In this document: positions 1-6,794 of the stretch, piece by piece
Layout of the letters: every line of letters starts with the position of its first letter
Position numbering within the stretch: position 1 is the first letter of the stretch
NCBI GenBank assembly: GCA_028287725.1
Contig: JAQBPC010000699.1
Span: 1 to 10,210 of the forward strand
Length of the DNA: 10,210 nt
Reading direction: 5' to 3'
Source: Chloroflexota bacterium
GTDB taxonomy: Bacteria > Chloroflexota > UBA5177 > JANWHV01
Program-made: the position numbers and the translations under genes
Notes under the pieces: generated by a model
What the model was told of the DNA's origin: nothing
The model's input: only the letters and a program-made list of their open reading frames with translations
Database searches by the model: none

Positions 1-547
1 GGAGCCGGTAGAAGTCGATGATCGCGCGGTTCCCACCAATATCCTCTTCACTCAAAAAGCTGAACTGTACCGGTGGGGCCCATTCGAGAAGTTGTGCTAC
101 GGGGAGCGGCCGCACATGGCCATCTCCGTCCCAGTTGCGAAGCCACCCCTGCACGGATGCGCCGCGGAGGGAGTGTTCGAATGCCGCTAATAAATCGTGC
201 CCGACCTCCTGGGCGACTGGCCCGAAGTGCACAATATCCGGGTTACGCCACGCCACCGGCAAGTGCTCGAGGTGCAACGTTGGGGCAACGTGTGTCACGA
301 AGAGCTCGCGCCGGCCATCCGTGTATTCGTGGCGAAAGATCAGCGGAGTATCCGTTTCGGCATTCTGCACGATGACACCGTCGGGGAGCGCTTCCCGCAC
401 CGACTCGGCCGGCATGCTGGTGAGCACGTGTACCTGTGCGTTGAGCCGCAACGCGGTAATCGCCCCGAACATGGCCGTCCCACCCCATTTCGGTCCAAAC
501 GGGGTATGGTCGAGACAGACATGTCCCACCACCAGGTATCTGGTCAT
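1..547 (-). CDS. PfkB-family carbohydrate/nucleoside kinase, N-terminal part (runs off window)
   Basis: About 182 residues are readable before the left edge; the C-terminal half is missing. The protein opens with MTRYLVVGHVCLDHTPFG, followed by a Gly-Gly motif (KWGGTAMFGAITALRLNAQ, about residues 20-38) and VHVLTSMP. This is the usual opening of ribokinase/PfkB-superfamily kinases: first beta strand, substrate-binding GG motif, then 'A..a..lg..v.v.t'. Such enzymes phosphorylate a sugar or nucleoside with ATP in the cytoplasm. The diagnostic C-terminal GAGD anion-hole motif lies outside the window, so substrate and activity cannot be judged. The ATG at 547 is preferred because GGGTGA lies about 9 bases upstream. 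In-frame starts at 571 (ATG) and 559 (GTG) have poorer ribosome sites. The next gene upstream on this strand is the DUF5666 protein, separated by a long hairpin, so it probably has its own promoter. Confidence 0.8.
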   Translation of the reverse strand, partial: MTRYLVVGHVCLDHTPFGPKWGGTAMFGAITALRLNAQVHVLTSMPAESVREALPDGVIVQNAETDTPLIFRHEYTDGRRELFVTHVAPTLHLEHLPVAWRNPDIVHFGPVAQEVGHDLLAAFEHSLRGASVQGWLRNWDGDGHVRPLPVAQLLEWAPPVQFSFLSEEDIGGNRAIIDFYRL

Positions 548-690
548 ACTGTTATTCACCCGATGATCCATTTCATGACGCGCTCTTACCAGCAGGGTAC
601 CTCTTCTGAGGGCCTCGCAGTATGTTCCCCCTTCTGAGCGACTTGAGGCAATTCCATTCGATCGGCAAACCCTACTCGGCACTGGATCGC

Positions 691-754
691 AAAGACCTCC
701 CGCGATAGCATCGTGGTCTTCCTTGAGACCCGGATGCTAGCGCGGGAGGTCTTT
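691..754 (-). terminator. Long inverted repeat, probable terminator between the DUF5666 gene and the kinase gene
   Basis: Arms 691-712 and 733-754 are complementary over 22 bases with a single mismatch. The inner segment adds a short GGTCT/AGACC stem with a 6-base loop. On either strand the outer arm ends in TTT, with no longer T tract. It lies 91 bases after the stop of the DUF5666 gene and before the kinase start on the same strand, so termination is the simplest role. A stem this long could also be a small mobile repeat (REP or MITE-like). Confidence 0.55.
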
Positions 755-844
755 GCCTGCAAGTGATCCGGCATGGTGGGATGACTTACAGAGGCTTCTG
801 CTTTCGACGGTATTGTTTTTCGGGGCTGAGACTGTCTTCGACCG

Positions 845-1969
845 TCAGACCGCGGATCCGCTCGTGGTTGTTGAACTAGACGTCGTTGAACCTGTGGAAG
901 GGGTCGTGCTGCTACCCGATCCTGGGAGGGTGAAGCTGCCGCGCCTGCCGCCTTCTGACGACCAGGAACCCATGCCGGCCGGGGCCGCCGGTAGGACCGT
1001 GATGCGCTGGGCGGTCAGGGTCTTGCCGTCTGGGCTGAGCGTGCCCTCGGCGACAATGTTCGTGTTCGTGGTGATGGTCGATGGTTGCACGGTAGCGCCG
1101 GACTGATCGACATATGTGGTGCTGCTCGATGTGTTTACGGTAACGCTCGTGTTCCCGTGCTTACCAGAGAGTGTGTACGTGCCGTTGCTTGCCGCCGTCA
1201 CCTGTCCCTCCACGTTCGGAAGCTGGATGGTTACGAGCTGGGCGTTCATTGATCCGTCGGCGTTGGTTGTGCCCTGGACCGTGACGGCCGTGCCGTTGGA
1301 AACGTCCGACAATGCGGCGGTCTGCCCCGCCTTGTCGTAGCGAGTGGTGCTGCTCACGTTGATAGTCTGGGTCCTGCCGTTAAACCCGGTCAAAGTGAGT
1401 GTCGAGCCGGTTGCGCTGGTGACCACTCCCCTGGCGCTGGGTAGGACAATCTGGATGCTCGTCGCGGTAGAGGTATTCTGTCCGGTGCTGCTACCCTGCA
1501 CCTGAATCACAGATCCGTTTTGAATGTCCGTTAGGGCCGCACTGGCGCCTGCCTCGGTGTACTTCGTGTTGCTATCCACCGTGATCGTGACTGTCTGTCC
1601 GCCACGGCCGGTTGCGGTGATGGTATTGCCGCTGACACCAGTAACAGTTAGGCCACCGCCATGGTGACCCGCCCTACCAAAGTTGCCGCCGCCAGTGCCG
1701 CCGCCAAACCTGCCCAAACCGTGCCGCGTGGTGGAGGGAGTCGTCGTAGTGCTTGCGATTGTGGAGGCAGCCACGCTGGAACTAGTCACGCTGGAAGTAC
1801 TTGCCGCTGCCATTGTCCCTTGGCCGCCATGGCTCAGGGCGAGACCGCCCGCGGCGAGGCCGCCGATTAGCATAGTTACCCCTGTCATCCTCCAAACAAG
1901 CGGCCTGGTGTGCTTTGGCTTGGGTCCGTTGAGCTGGGGCTGAACCGGTAAAACGTCGTTGCTGTCCAT
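845..1969 (-). CDS. Membrane-anchored protein with three DUF5666-like repeats
   Basis: A 374-residue protein of unknown function. A short polar N-terminus is followed by one hydrophobic segment (about residues 26-46, WRMTGVTMLIGGLAAGG) that can act as a signal anchor. Then come a Ser/Thr-rich linker (54-80) and a Gly-rich stretch (85-106). Three tandem beta-rich repeats follow at about 107-176, 180-250 and 254-326. Each has the pattern 'G.V....g.tltl.g..g.t.tv.v...T.y...g....ls.i..Gt.V.v.G', typical of DUF5666. The C-terminus is another Ser/Thr/Gly-rich tail. The repeat region is probably outside the membrane. The ATG at 1969 is preferred over the upstream in-frame TTG at 1987 because AAGGAG sits 9 bases before it and would be coding if the TTG were used. 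Tandem PhoB-like repeats lie upstream (2056-2110). Confidence 0.8.
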   Translation of the reverse strand: MDSNDVLPVQPQLNGPKPKHTRPLVWRMTGVTMLIGGLAAGGLALSHGGQGTMAAASTSSVTSSSVAASTIASTTTTPSTTRHGLGRFGGGTGGGNFGRAGHHGGGLTVTGVSGNTITATGRGGQTVTITVDSNTKYTEAGASAALTDIQNGSVIQVQGSSTGQNTSTATSIQIVLPSARGVVTSATGSTLTLTGFNGRTQTINVSSTTRYDKAGQTAALSDVSNGTAVTVQGTTNADGSMNAQLVTIQLPNVEGQVTAASNGTYTLSGKHGNTSVTVNTSSSTTYVDQSGATVQPSTITTNTNIVAEGTLSPDGKTLTAQRITVLPAAPAGMGSWSSEGGRRGSFTLPGSGSSTTPSTGSTTSSSTTTSGSAV

Positions 1970-2316
1970 TGGAACTTTCTCCTTCAACTGTCGTCGCCCT
2001 GCAGGTTATTCGCATGTCCCGATGCCTCGTCAGGCATAGTTTTAGAGTAAAGCCGCAGCATGATCTTCCTGTGATGCGTACATGACGGCCCCATGACATG
2101 CGTATGACAGATTGGTGAATGAGATTGCTCTTTTGAGCCAAGCCATACAGTGGCTATTGCCCTCAAAAGCCCACTTTTCCAAAGTTCGGCGGCCTCGTTA
2201 CGGCGAAACCCGCTACCATTTCGCCAGCGAGAAGGTGGCTGCGCGGGATGGTGTGGAAAGGCATTGCTCGGTGTGGGCGTGCGGGAATTGACAAGCAGTC
2301 ATTGAGGGAGACGCCA
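1970..2316. other. Divergent intergenic region, 347 bases
   Basis: This space separates the divergent DUF5666 and secreted-protein genes. It holds the five tandem 11-bp repeats (2056-2110) and a nested hairpin at 2130-2169: CTTTTGAG pairs with CTCAAAAG, and an inner AGCCA pairs with TGGCT. I found no convincing sigma70 promoter on the plus strand. I also saw no open frame with a ribosome site other than the flanking genes. An in-frame ATG at 2248 would extend the right-hand gene by 23 residues but lacks a good ribosome site. Confidence 0.6.
2056..2110 (-). promoter_or_regulatory. Five tandem 11-bp direct repeats resembling a PhoB/OmpR-family response-regulator box
   Basis: Read on the minus strand from 2110 down, repeats begin every 11 bases with CTGTCAT, ATGTCAT, CCGTCAT, GCATCAC and AGATCAT. 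The first three share GTCAT exactly in phase. The classical E. coli Pho box is two 11-bp direct repeats whose conserved 7-base part is CTGTCAT, so the unit length and the first repeat match that pattern. The intervening 4 bases here are not AT-rich. The array is 87-141 bases upstream of the DUF5666 start and faces it. That a response regulator binds here is inference. Confidence 0.5.
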
Positions 2317-3639
2317 ATGTCTCGTTGTCGAACGCCGCGCATAGCCGGCTCCCTGCTGCTCTGCGCGGCAGCTTGTTGGACCGGCGCGCTGCCGGTGGCG
2401 CGTGCCGATTCAGCTGTGACGCTTCGCTACAAATTTGTCCCCGGCGAGATCTTGACGTACAGAATGACGACCGTTTCGAAGAGCTTCACCACCATCGCCG
2501 GTCAGGCGGACACAAGGCAGACGAGCACGACGTCCTACCAGTCTCACTACGTCGTCCATAGCGTCGACGCCGCCGGGAACGCGACGATGTCCGTGCTCTT
2601 TGATCCCGGACATGCCACGGATGTGAAGAACGGAAAGGCGACTCACCGCATCGTGCCGCCGGAGCAATTGAGCTCGCCGGCGGACGCCTGCATTCAGGAG
2701 AATGACGGCACGCAATACTGTGTCTACCGCGGCGGCTATGGCCTCAACGACATCGGTCAGGTCGCCGTCGTGCCGGTGCCGGTAGGGGGTACCTGGAATT
2801 CCGTGATCGACAATACCTGGGCGGTCGATAATCCGACACCGGTTACCTTGCACAACACGCTCAAAACCATCACATCTTCTGCTCAGGGGCGCGTTGCCAA
2901 TGTCGACACGGCACAACAGCTCACGGGCACTTCGAAGTATGACGCCGGCGGCAAACACTACGCTATGACTGTGCACGGTAGTGAGTTTGGAACCTGGGGC
3001 TTCGGCATCGATAGCGGGGTGTTTCTGAGCGAGAGCGTCAAGCAGACGATTGCCAGCACGGGTACGGTTACCGATAAGAAGGGGACACACGCGATCAGCC
3101 TGCAACAAGAATCTACGACAACCATGCAGCTTACGTCGACGAAAGGCGATGTGGTGCGTCCACTTGGCCGAGGTTATACCACCAAGACGCTGAACCCGAC
3201 CGGGGTCAGTTATGCGATTAGCTACCCCTCATCCTGGCAGACTACCCAGGGCAAATCCGGCAATTATCAGATTGAATCACCCGACAAGAACGGCTTGATC
3301 TTTGGCTTCTCCGTTCAAAGTACGACGGGTGACGTCACAAATCCTGCATATGTCACTCAATTTCTCCGTACGCTTGGCACGCCTATGGGCACGATCACCA
3401 GCACCTTGCGGAACATCGGCGGGCAGCAGTACGGCATTGTAGACGCGATCGTACGGTTCACGCGCCAGCCGGTCGAAGCGCAGTGCGAGGTGCGCGTGCG
3501 GAGCGACGGACACAACGTCACTGTGCTCATCGGCATCGTGAGCCTTGGGCCCCCAGGCTTGGGCACGCGCCCCTCGAACCTGGCCCGCGAGTACGAGCAG
3601 ATTCAGCGCAGTCTCGATTCCGTGGTGCTCGCGGCATAA
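2317..3639 (+). CDS. Secreted two-domain protein: beta-rich N-terminal domain (DUF6263-like) and a PsbP/DcrB-like C-terminal domain
   Basis: A 440-residue exported protein of unknown function. Residues 1-30 form a signal peptide: basic start, hydrophobic LLLCAAACWTGALPV, then ARA just before DS. The cysteines do not fit a good lipobox, so cleavage by signal peptidase I is favoured. Residues 33 to about 280 open with LRYKFVPGEILTYRMT and continue as alternating strands, resembling DUF6263-type domains. From about 290 the motif VSYAISYPSSW introduces a domain resembling the PsbP/DcrB-like (DUF1795) fold, in which 'f.yP..W' starts the first strands. The pair of cysteines in the DACIQENDGTQYC stretch could form a disulfide. 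The ATG at 2317 is chosen because GAGGGAG lies about 7 bases upstream and a signal peptide starts there. It is convergent with the amidohydrolase gene. The domain names rest on pattern recognition only. Confidence 0.75.
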   Translation: MSRCRTPRIAGSLLLCAAACWTGALPVARADSAVTLRYKFVPGEILTYRMTTVSKSFTTIAGQADTRQTSTTSYQSHYVVHSVDAAGNATMSVLFDPGHATDVKNGKATHRIVPPEQLSSPADACIQENDGTQYCVYRGGYGLNDIGQVAVVPVPVGGTWNSVIDNTWAVDNPTPVTLHNTLKTITSSAQGRVANVDTAQQLTGTSKYDAGGKHYAMTVHGSEFGTWGFGIDSGVFLSESVKQTIASTGTVTDKKGTHAISLQQESTTTMQLTSTKGDVVRPLGRGYTTKTLNPTGVSYAISYPSSWQTTQGKSGNYQIESPDKNGLIFGFSVQSTTGDVTNPAYVTQFLRTLGTPMGTITSTLRNIGGQQYGIVDAIVRFTRQPVEAQCEVRVRSDGHNVTVLIGIVSLGPPGLGTRPSNLAREYEQIQRSLDSVVLAA

Positions 3640-3662
3640 CAGGGGTGGGGTCGGCACGATCG

Positions 3663-3697
3663 GCGAGTCCCAGCGCCGATGCGGCATTGGGACTCGC
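3663..3697. terminator. Hairpin between convergent genes
   Basis: GCGAGTCCCA (3663-3672) pairs perfectly with TGGGACTCGC (3688-3697), and a short inner GCCG/CGGC stem lies in the loop. It occupies the 67-base gap between two convergent stops, where a bidirectional terminator is expected. There is no T tract on either side. Confidence 0.6.
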
Positions 3698-3706
3698 GGG
3701 CGCAAC

Positions 3707-4858
3707 TCAACGCAGCCTGTAGACTCGCCGGCTGTTCTCGTTGAGAATGGCCGTGGCTGCCGTCAGCGCTTCATCATGGTCCAGCACGCCAACTTCGATC
3801 ATGGAGCGTAACGCGTCCGCCAGGACCCGGCGCCCATGGATGGCGCCGAGCCAGCCGTGCTCGGGAATGCTGAAGCCGTCGGAGCTATAAAGGACTTTGG
3901 ACCAAGGCGCTACCCCGAGCGCCTGGTGCGTGCAGGCCAGCAGCTCGTGGTAATCGAGGAACGGTACGGAGTACGAGATGTCCAGGTAGGCGTTGGGGTA
4001 TACCGTTGCCAGGAATGCTGCTTCACGTGTGAAGGGGTAGCTTTCGTGCAGCATCACAATCGGCACATTCTCCAGAGCGCTATCCTCGAACAGCGGCCGC
4101 AGGTGCAAGGGGTTACCCAGCCGCAGATCGGTGTCCGGGTCGCCGTAACCCGTATGGAATTGGATCGGGATACCACCCTGAGCGGCGGCTTGCGCCATGC
4201 CCAGGTGGACGATGTAGTCGATCAATACCTTGTGGACCAGGCGCGGCCGCTGCCCCAGCGTCAGGTCCTCGCACACCTCGGCGAACGCGGTGGCGGCCTG
4301 GTCGTCCGTGACAGGTTGAATGTCCAACCCGGTACGGTAGGCGGCGATGCTCTTGAGCGACACGATGCCGCGTCCGGGCAGGTCGCGCAATTCTTCCAGG
4401 TAGCGGGCCTGGAATGTCGCGAAGTCGTGGGTCTCGGCGATGAGATGTTGGGCCAGAACCTCCAACCGAAGGACCCACTCGATGCGGCAGCCGGTGAGGC
4501 TTCGCATCGCGTCGAGAGACAGGAACTCGGGTCCGCCGAGACCGGTGTCGATCAGCATCGCCTCTATCTGTGCTTCGCCCAACAGCAGCGCCGTGAATTC
4601 CGGCAGCGAGAAGGATGCGCGCTTCGCCAGCACCGCGTCCTCCGTGGCAGCGCAGTCCAAGATGCGGCCAAGCTCTTTAAGCGCCCAACGATAATAGGAG
4701 GCTTGAGGCACGTGCTCGTAGGTGAACGCGGCAGAGTTCGCTTCGCTGAACAGTCTGCGGTACTGGCGCGCATCAAGCGGCTGCTCATAATTGATGTACG
4801 CGTGGCAGTGGTTGTCGATGACCGGGATCGCGCTCAGGTCTAGTGCCTGCTGCTGCAT
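3707..4858 (-). CDS. Metal-dependent amidohydrolase (amidohydrolase-2 / FluG N-terminal-like TIM barrel)
   Basis: A 383-residue cytoplasmic hydrolase of the amidohydrolase superfamily. The metal-binding pattern is visible in order: DNHCH (D15, H17, H19) at the end of the first strand; K169 in SLKS; H235 in QFHTGYGDPD; H271 in LHESYPF; D327 in YSSDG. Together they suggest an intact active site. The spread of motifs and the length resemble the amidohydrolase-2 branch that includes the N-terminal half of FluG. Members act on various C-N or C-C bonds, and the substrate cannot be predicted. The ATG at 4858 has AGAGGGG about 6 bases upstream. The gene lies 85 bases after the AhpD-like gene on the same strand with no hairpin between them, so the two are probably co-transcribed. 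Confidence 0.85.
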   Translation of the reverse strand: MQQQALDLSAIPVIDNHCHAYINYEQPLDARQYRRLFSEANSAAFTYEHVPQASYYRWALKELGRILDCAATEDAVLAKRASFSLPEFTALLLGEAQIEAMLIDTGLGGPEFLSLDAMRSLTGCRIEWVLRLEVLAQHLIAETHDFATFQARYLEELRDLPGRGIVSLKSIAAYRTGLDIQPVTDDQAATAFAEVCEDLTLGQRPRLVHKVLIDYIVHLGMAQAAAQGGIPIQFHTGYGDPDTDLRLGNPLHLRPLFEDSALENVPIVMLHESYPFTREAAFLATVYPNAYLDISYSVPFLDYHELLACTHQALGVAPWSKVLYSSDGFSIPEHGWLGAIHGRRVLADALRSMIEVGVLDHDEALTAATAILNENSRRVYRLR

Positions 4859-4943
4859 CGCTGCCCCTCTTACTACATGGAAATCGTGCGGTCGACACCG
4901 TGCCCAACGCGCCTACCAAGACACTATTCAAGGGCGCAGGAGG

Positions 4944-5360
4944 TTACTTTGCCTCGGGCGCCGGCTCCGCCTTTACCGGCGGGGTATAGGGTATATGGAG
5001 GGCGTTGGCGATGGTATTGCTCATGTTGAAGAAACCCACCACTGCCATTAGCTCCATGAGCGCTTCGTCATCATACCCGAGGCTGCGCAGCACGTCGCTA
5101 TGGCTGCCCAGGCAGTAGTCGCAGGCGTTCGTGGCGGAGACGGCCACGGCGATCACCTCCTTCGTGGCGCGATCAAGCTTTCCGGGCGCCAACACCACGT
5201 TGAGCGCCCGCCAGGTCGCCTCCAGGTAGTCGGGGTTCAGCGCTATGGCTTTCCAGAAGTTGGGTACCTCAGCCAGACCTCGTGTGGCCTTGATCTCCTC
5301 GAAAATTTCCTTGACTTTGCCGGTAGCCGCTGCTTCAGAGACTGCGGGGATGTGCAACAT
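4944..5360 (-). CDS. AhpD-like / carboxymuconolactone decarboxylase family protein
   Basis: A 138-residue protein of the CMD/AhpD family, which includes peroxidase-linked disulfide reductases and decarboxylases. The catalytic signature is complete: E68 in ATKEVIAVAVS, then C80-x2-C83 and H87 in NACDYCLGSHSDV. The E-to-C spacing of 12 and the CxxCxxxH arrangement match the proton-relay and thiol residues known from Mycobacterium AhpD (E118, C130, C133, H137). A peroxidase or thiol-redox role is therefore more likely than true decarboxylation. The C-terminal tail (PPVKAEPAPEAK) is Pro/Ala-rich and probably flexible. The ATG at 5360 has a strong AGGAGG ribosome site. It is the upstream partner of the amidohydrolase gene. 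Confidence 0.88.
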   Translation of the reverse strand: MLHIPAVSEAAATGKVKEIFEEIKATRGLAEVPNFWKAIALNPDYLEATWRALNVVLAPGKLDRATKEVIAVAVSATNACDYCLGSHSDVLRSLGYDDEALMELMAVVGFFNMSNTIANALHIPYTPPVKAEPAPEAK

Positions 5361-5740
5361 GTTCGACCTACCTCCTGCCGATTGCGGGCCGCTCCTTATG
5401 GCGGCGCATCAGGGACGATACCACACGCGGTCGCGGCACAACGAGCGTCGCGCCGCGCATGTGAGTTCGACCATCCCCGTGTCGCCGGCCTCGTGGAGCC
5501 TGTCGCGGCAGCTGTGCCACGCTACTAAATCTGCCCTATGCGGCGCAGATGCAGCGGCTTGGTGCAGGTGTGAGACCTCACAATCCTTCCCTTCGGGTTG
5601 GCGCCCCGTGGCGTGGCTGTGGGAACACCCGCTCCCGGCCGTGGACGGCGGACTTTCCAAACTTCCGCGACTGCGTAATTGGATGCCACGGTAAGCAGCA
5701 ATAACGCCGCCTGCCGTGGCTGATGCGTGCGCGCTCGTGC
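5361..5740. other. Intergenic region, 380 bases, no convincing gene
   Basis: This gap lies between the M55 peptidase stop and the AhpD-like start, both on the minus strand. The only open frames are short, with atypical composition and no ribosome site. On the minus strand a GGGAAGG-containing GC-rich segment (about 5575-5615) can fold, but I could not match it to a known riboswitch. A weak promoter for the AhpD-like gene (TTGTGC ... TATCGT, spacing about 15) is possible near 5427-5454. Confidence 0.45.
5685..5720 (-). terminator. Hairpin just after the M55 peptidase gene
   Basis: GCCACGG (5685-5691) pairs with CCGTGGC (5714-5720). Three more pairs (CAG/CTG) are possible across a 4-base bulge. 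It starts 20 bases after the peptidase stop in the direction of transcription, where a terminator or attenuating hairpin is expected. No T tract follows. Confidence 0.4.
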
Positions 5741-6565
5741 TTACTCGGCCAGGCCGCGCGTCAGATTAACGACGGTGACGAAGCGTTGGAACATTCCCAA
5801 CGAATCGCTCCCGCGGAACTGGATGGTACGCGGACCCAGCCGCGTGGCGCCGTCGATCCAACAGGCCATCGCCGCCATATCCGCCGTGAGGAACGTCACT
5901 TCCAGCTCAATTGGATCGGAAAAGCGAGGTGGCTGCTGCTCGGCTAGCCGCCGCACTGCCGCCGCGGCGCCTTCGCGGATCCGCGCGCAGGCGACTTCGG
6001 GGTGCAGGTTGGTGGCGGCGAACCGGCTGATCGATTCTTTTACCACAATTCGCTCGGCGGCTGGGGCGATCCATTCCGCTTCTTCCGCGGTCGCGGCGTC
6101 GCCGGTCACCAGTGCGATCGGCACGTTGAAATGCGCTGCAACCAGGGCATTGAGTCCGGATTCGCCCACGATCGTGCCGTTGATCTTTACTTCCCAGATA
6201 GCTTTGGGATTATAGCTGTGTGAGAGGATGGCACGCTCGTGGCCGATAGAACCGTGATAGCCAATGAAGAAGACGGCATCGAACGAGCTGTCCAACCCCT
6301 GCATCATGTACAGCGGCTTGAACGCGCCGCTGATCAGGGTTGCCTGCTGGTGCAACTCTCGCGGCTTTAGATTACGCATGGAGGCATGTGAGTCGTTGAC
6401 CACGAACGAGGTAGCGCCCGCGGCGGCGGCGCCATCCATCGCGGCGTTCAGCTCATCCGTCAGCAGACTGCACCCATAGGCATACTCGGCACTATCGCCC
6501 AGGATCTGCTCCCATGCCACGATGCCGCTGACGCCCTCGAAGTCGGTGGAAATATAGATTTTCAT
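5741..6565 (-). CDS. dppA: M55 family D-aminopeptidase (DppA-like)
   Basis: A 274-residue zinc peptidase, the same length as Bacillus subtilis DppA, which removes N-terminal D-amino acids from short peptides such as D-Ala-D-Ala and forms a self-compartmentalising decamer. The metal ligands fall at the same positions as in DppA: D8 and E10 in MKIYISTDFEGVSG, H60 in NDSHAS, H104 in GYHGS, and a glutamate (E135) in GTIVGESGLNA. H116 in ILSHSYNP is close to the catalytic histidine of the family. The ATG at 6565 (MKIYIS) is chosen over 6580 because GGGAGAGG sits just before it and the protein then starts on the conserved first strand. It is divergent from, and next to, a family 5 peptide-binding protein gene, echoing the dppABCDE operon. 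A weak promoter (TTGCGT, 18 bases, TATGCT) may lie near 6690-6717 on the minus strand. Confidence 0.88.
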   Translation of the reverse strand: MKIYISTDFEGVSGIVAWEQILGDSAEYAYGCSLLTDELNAAMDGAAAAGATSFVVNDSHASMRNLKPRELHQQATLISGAFKPLYMMQGLDSSFDAVFFIGYHGSIGHERAILSHSYNPKAIWEVKINGTIVGESGLNALVAAHFNVPIALVTGDAATAEEAEWIAPAAERIVVKESISRFAATNLHPEVACARIREGAAAAVRRLAEQQPPRFSDPIELEVTFLTADMAAMACWIDGATRLGPRTIQFRGSDSLGMFQRFVTVVNLTRGLAE

Positions 6566-6746
6566 GGCTACCTCTCCCATCAGGTTTATGGCACAGGACT
6601 ACCGCTGGATTGCCCCGATACCCGGCTGCGCGCTGCGCGCCCGGTAGTTATCCTACAGTACCTGGATCTCAGCCCATAGGCGCGACAAGCATACTCTCTC
6701 CCTGCTGACCTACGCAAGCAATATTGCCGTGACAGCGTACTACGTA

Positions 6747-6776
6747 TTGACTCAACGACTGTGCTGGTGTTATAAA
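6747..6776 (+). promoter_or_regulatory. Sigma70-type promoter of module copy 1
   Basis: A -35 element TTGACT (6747-6752) and a -10 element TATAAA (6771-6776) are separated by 18 bases. The same elements, with the same spacing and almost the same spacer 3' half, occur before the intact gntR at 8777. Transcription would begin near 6783 and read through the gntR remnant into the solute-binding gene at 7137, giving a leader of about 350 bases. Confidence 0.65.
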
Positions 6777-6788
6777 TCGCCATAACGC
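6767..6788 (+). promoter_or_regulatory. Putative GntR operator, copy 1
   Basis: GTGTTAT (6767-6773), 8 bases, then ATAACGC (6782-6788): an inverted repeat with one arm mismatch. It covers the -10 element. The surrounding 31 bases (6758-6788) match 8788-8818 upstream of gntR at 29 positions. Binding by the GntR protein encoded at 8848 is inference. Confidence 0.6.
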
Positions 6789-6794
6789 TAAGAG

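Noticed and set aside
243..488. Short minus-strand frame overlapping the kinase gene, and plus-strand frames at 18-637
   Set aside because: The PfkB frame is open from 547 to the window edge and carries family motifs. The others are shadows in other frames.
2410..3108. A 232-codon minus-strand frame
   Set aside because: It is antisense to the secreted-protein gene, which has a signal peptide and a ribosome site. The antisense frame has neither.
3836..4843. A 335-codon open frame on the plus strand
   Set aside because: It lies antisense to the amidohydrolase gene, whose complete catalytic motifs make that strand the real one. The antisense protein has no recognisable domain and arises from GC-rich codon bias.
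5560..5640. Segment with AAGGGAAGGATTGTGAGG on the minus strand, resembling part of a cobalamin riboswitch
   Set aside because: The conserved GGTG-AA-TCC-GCCACTG order and flanking stems are absent, and the downstream genes have no B12 link.
5409..5660. An 83-codon minus-strand frame in the 380-base gap
   Set aside because: Its composition is rich in His, Arg, Ser and Cys with no domain pattern, and no ribosome site precedes its start. Chance open frame.
6632..6642. GCGCGC-rich short palindromic stretch upstream of the M55 gene
   Set aside because: It is too short and too easily formed in GC-rich DNA to be called a site.
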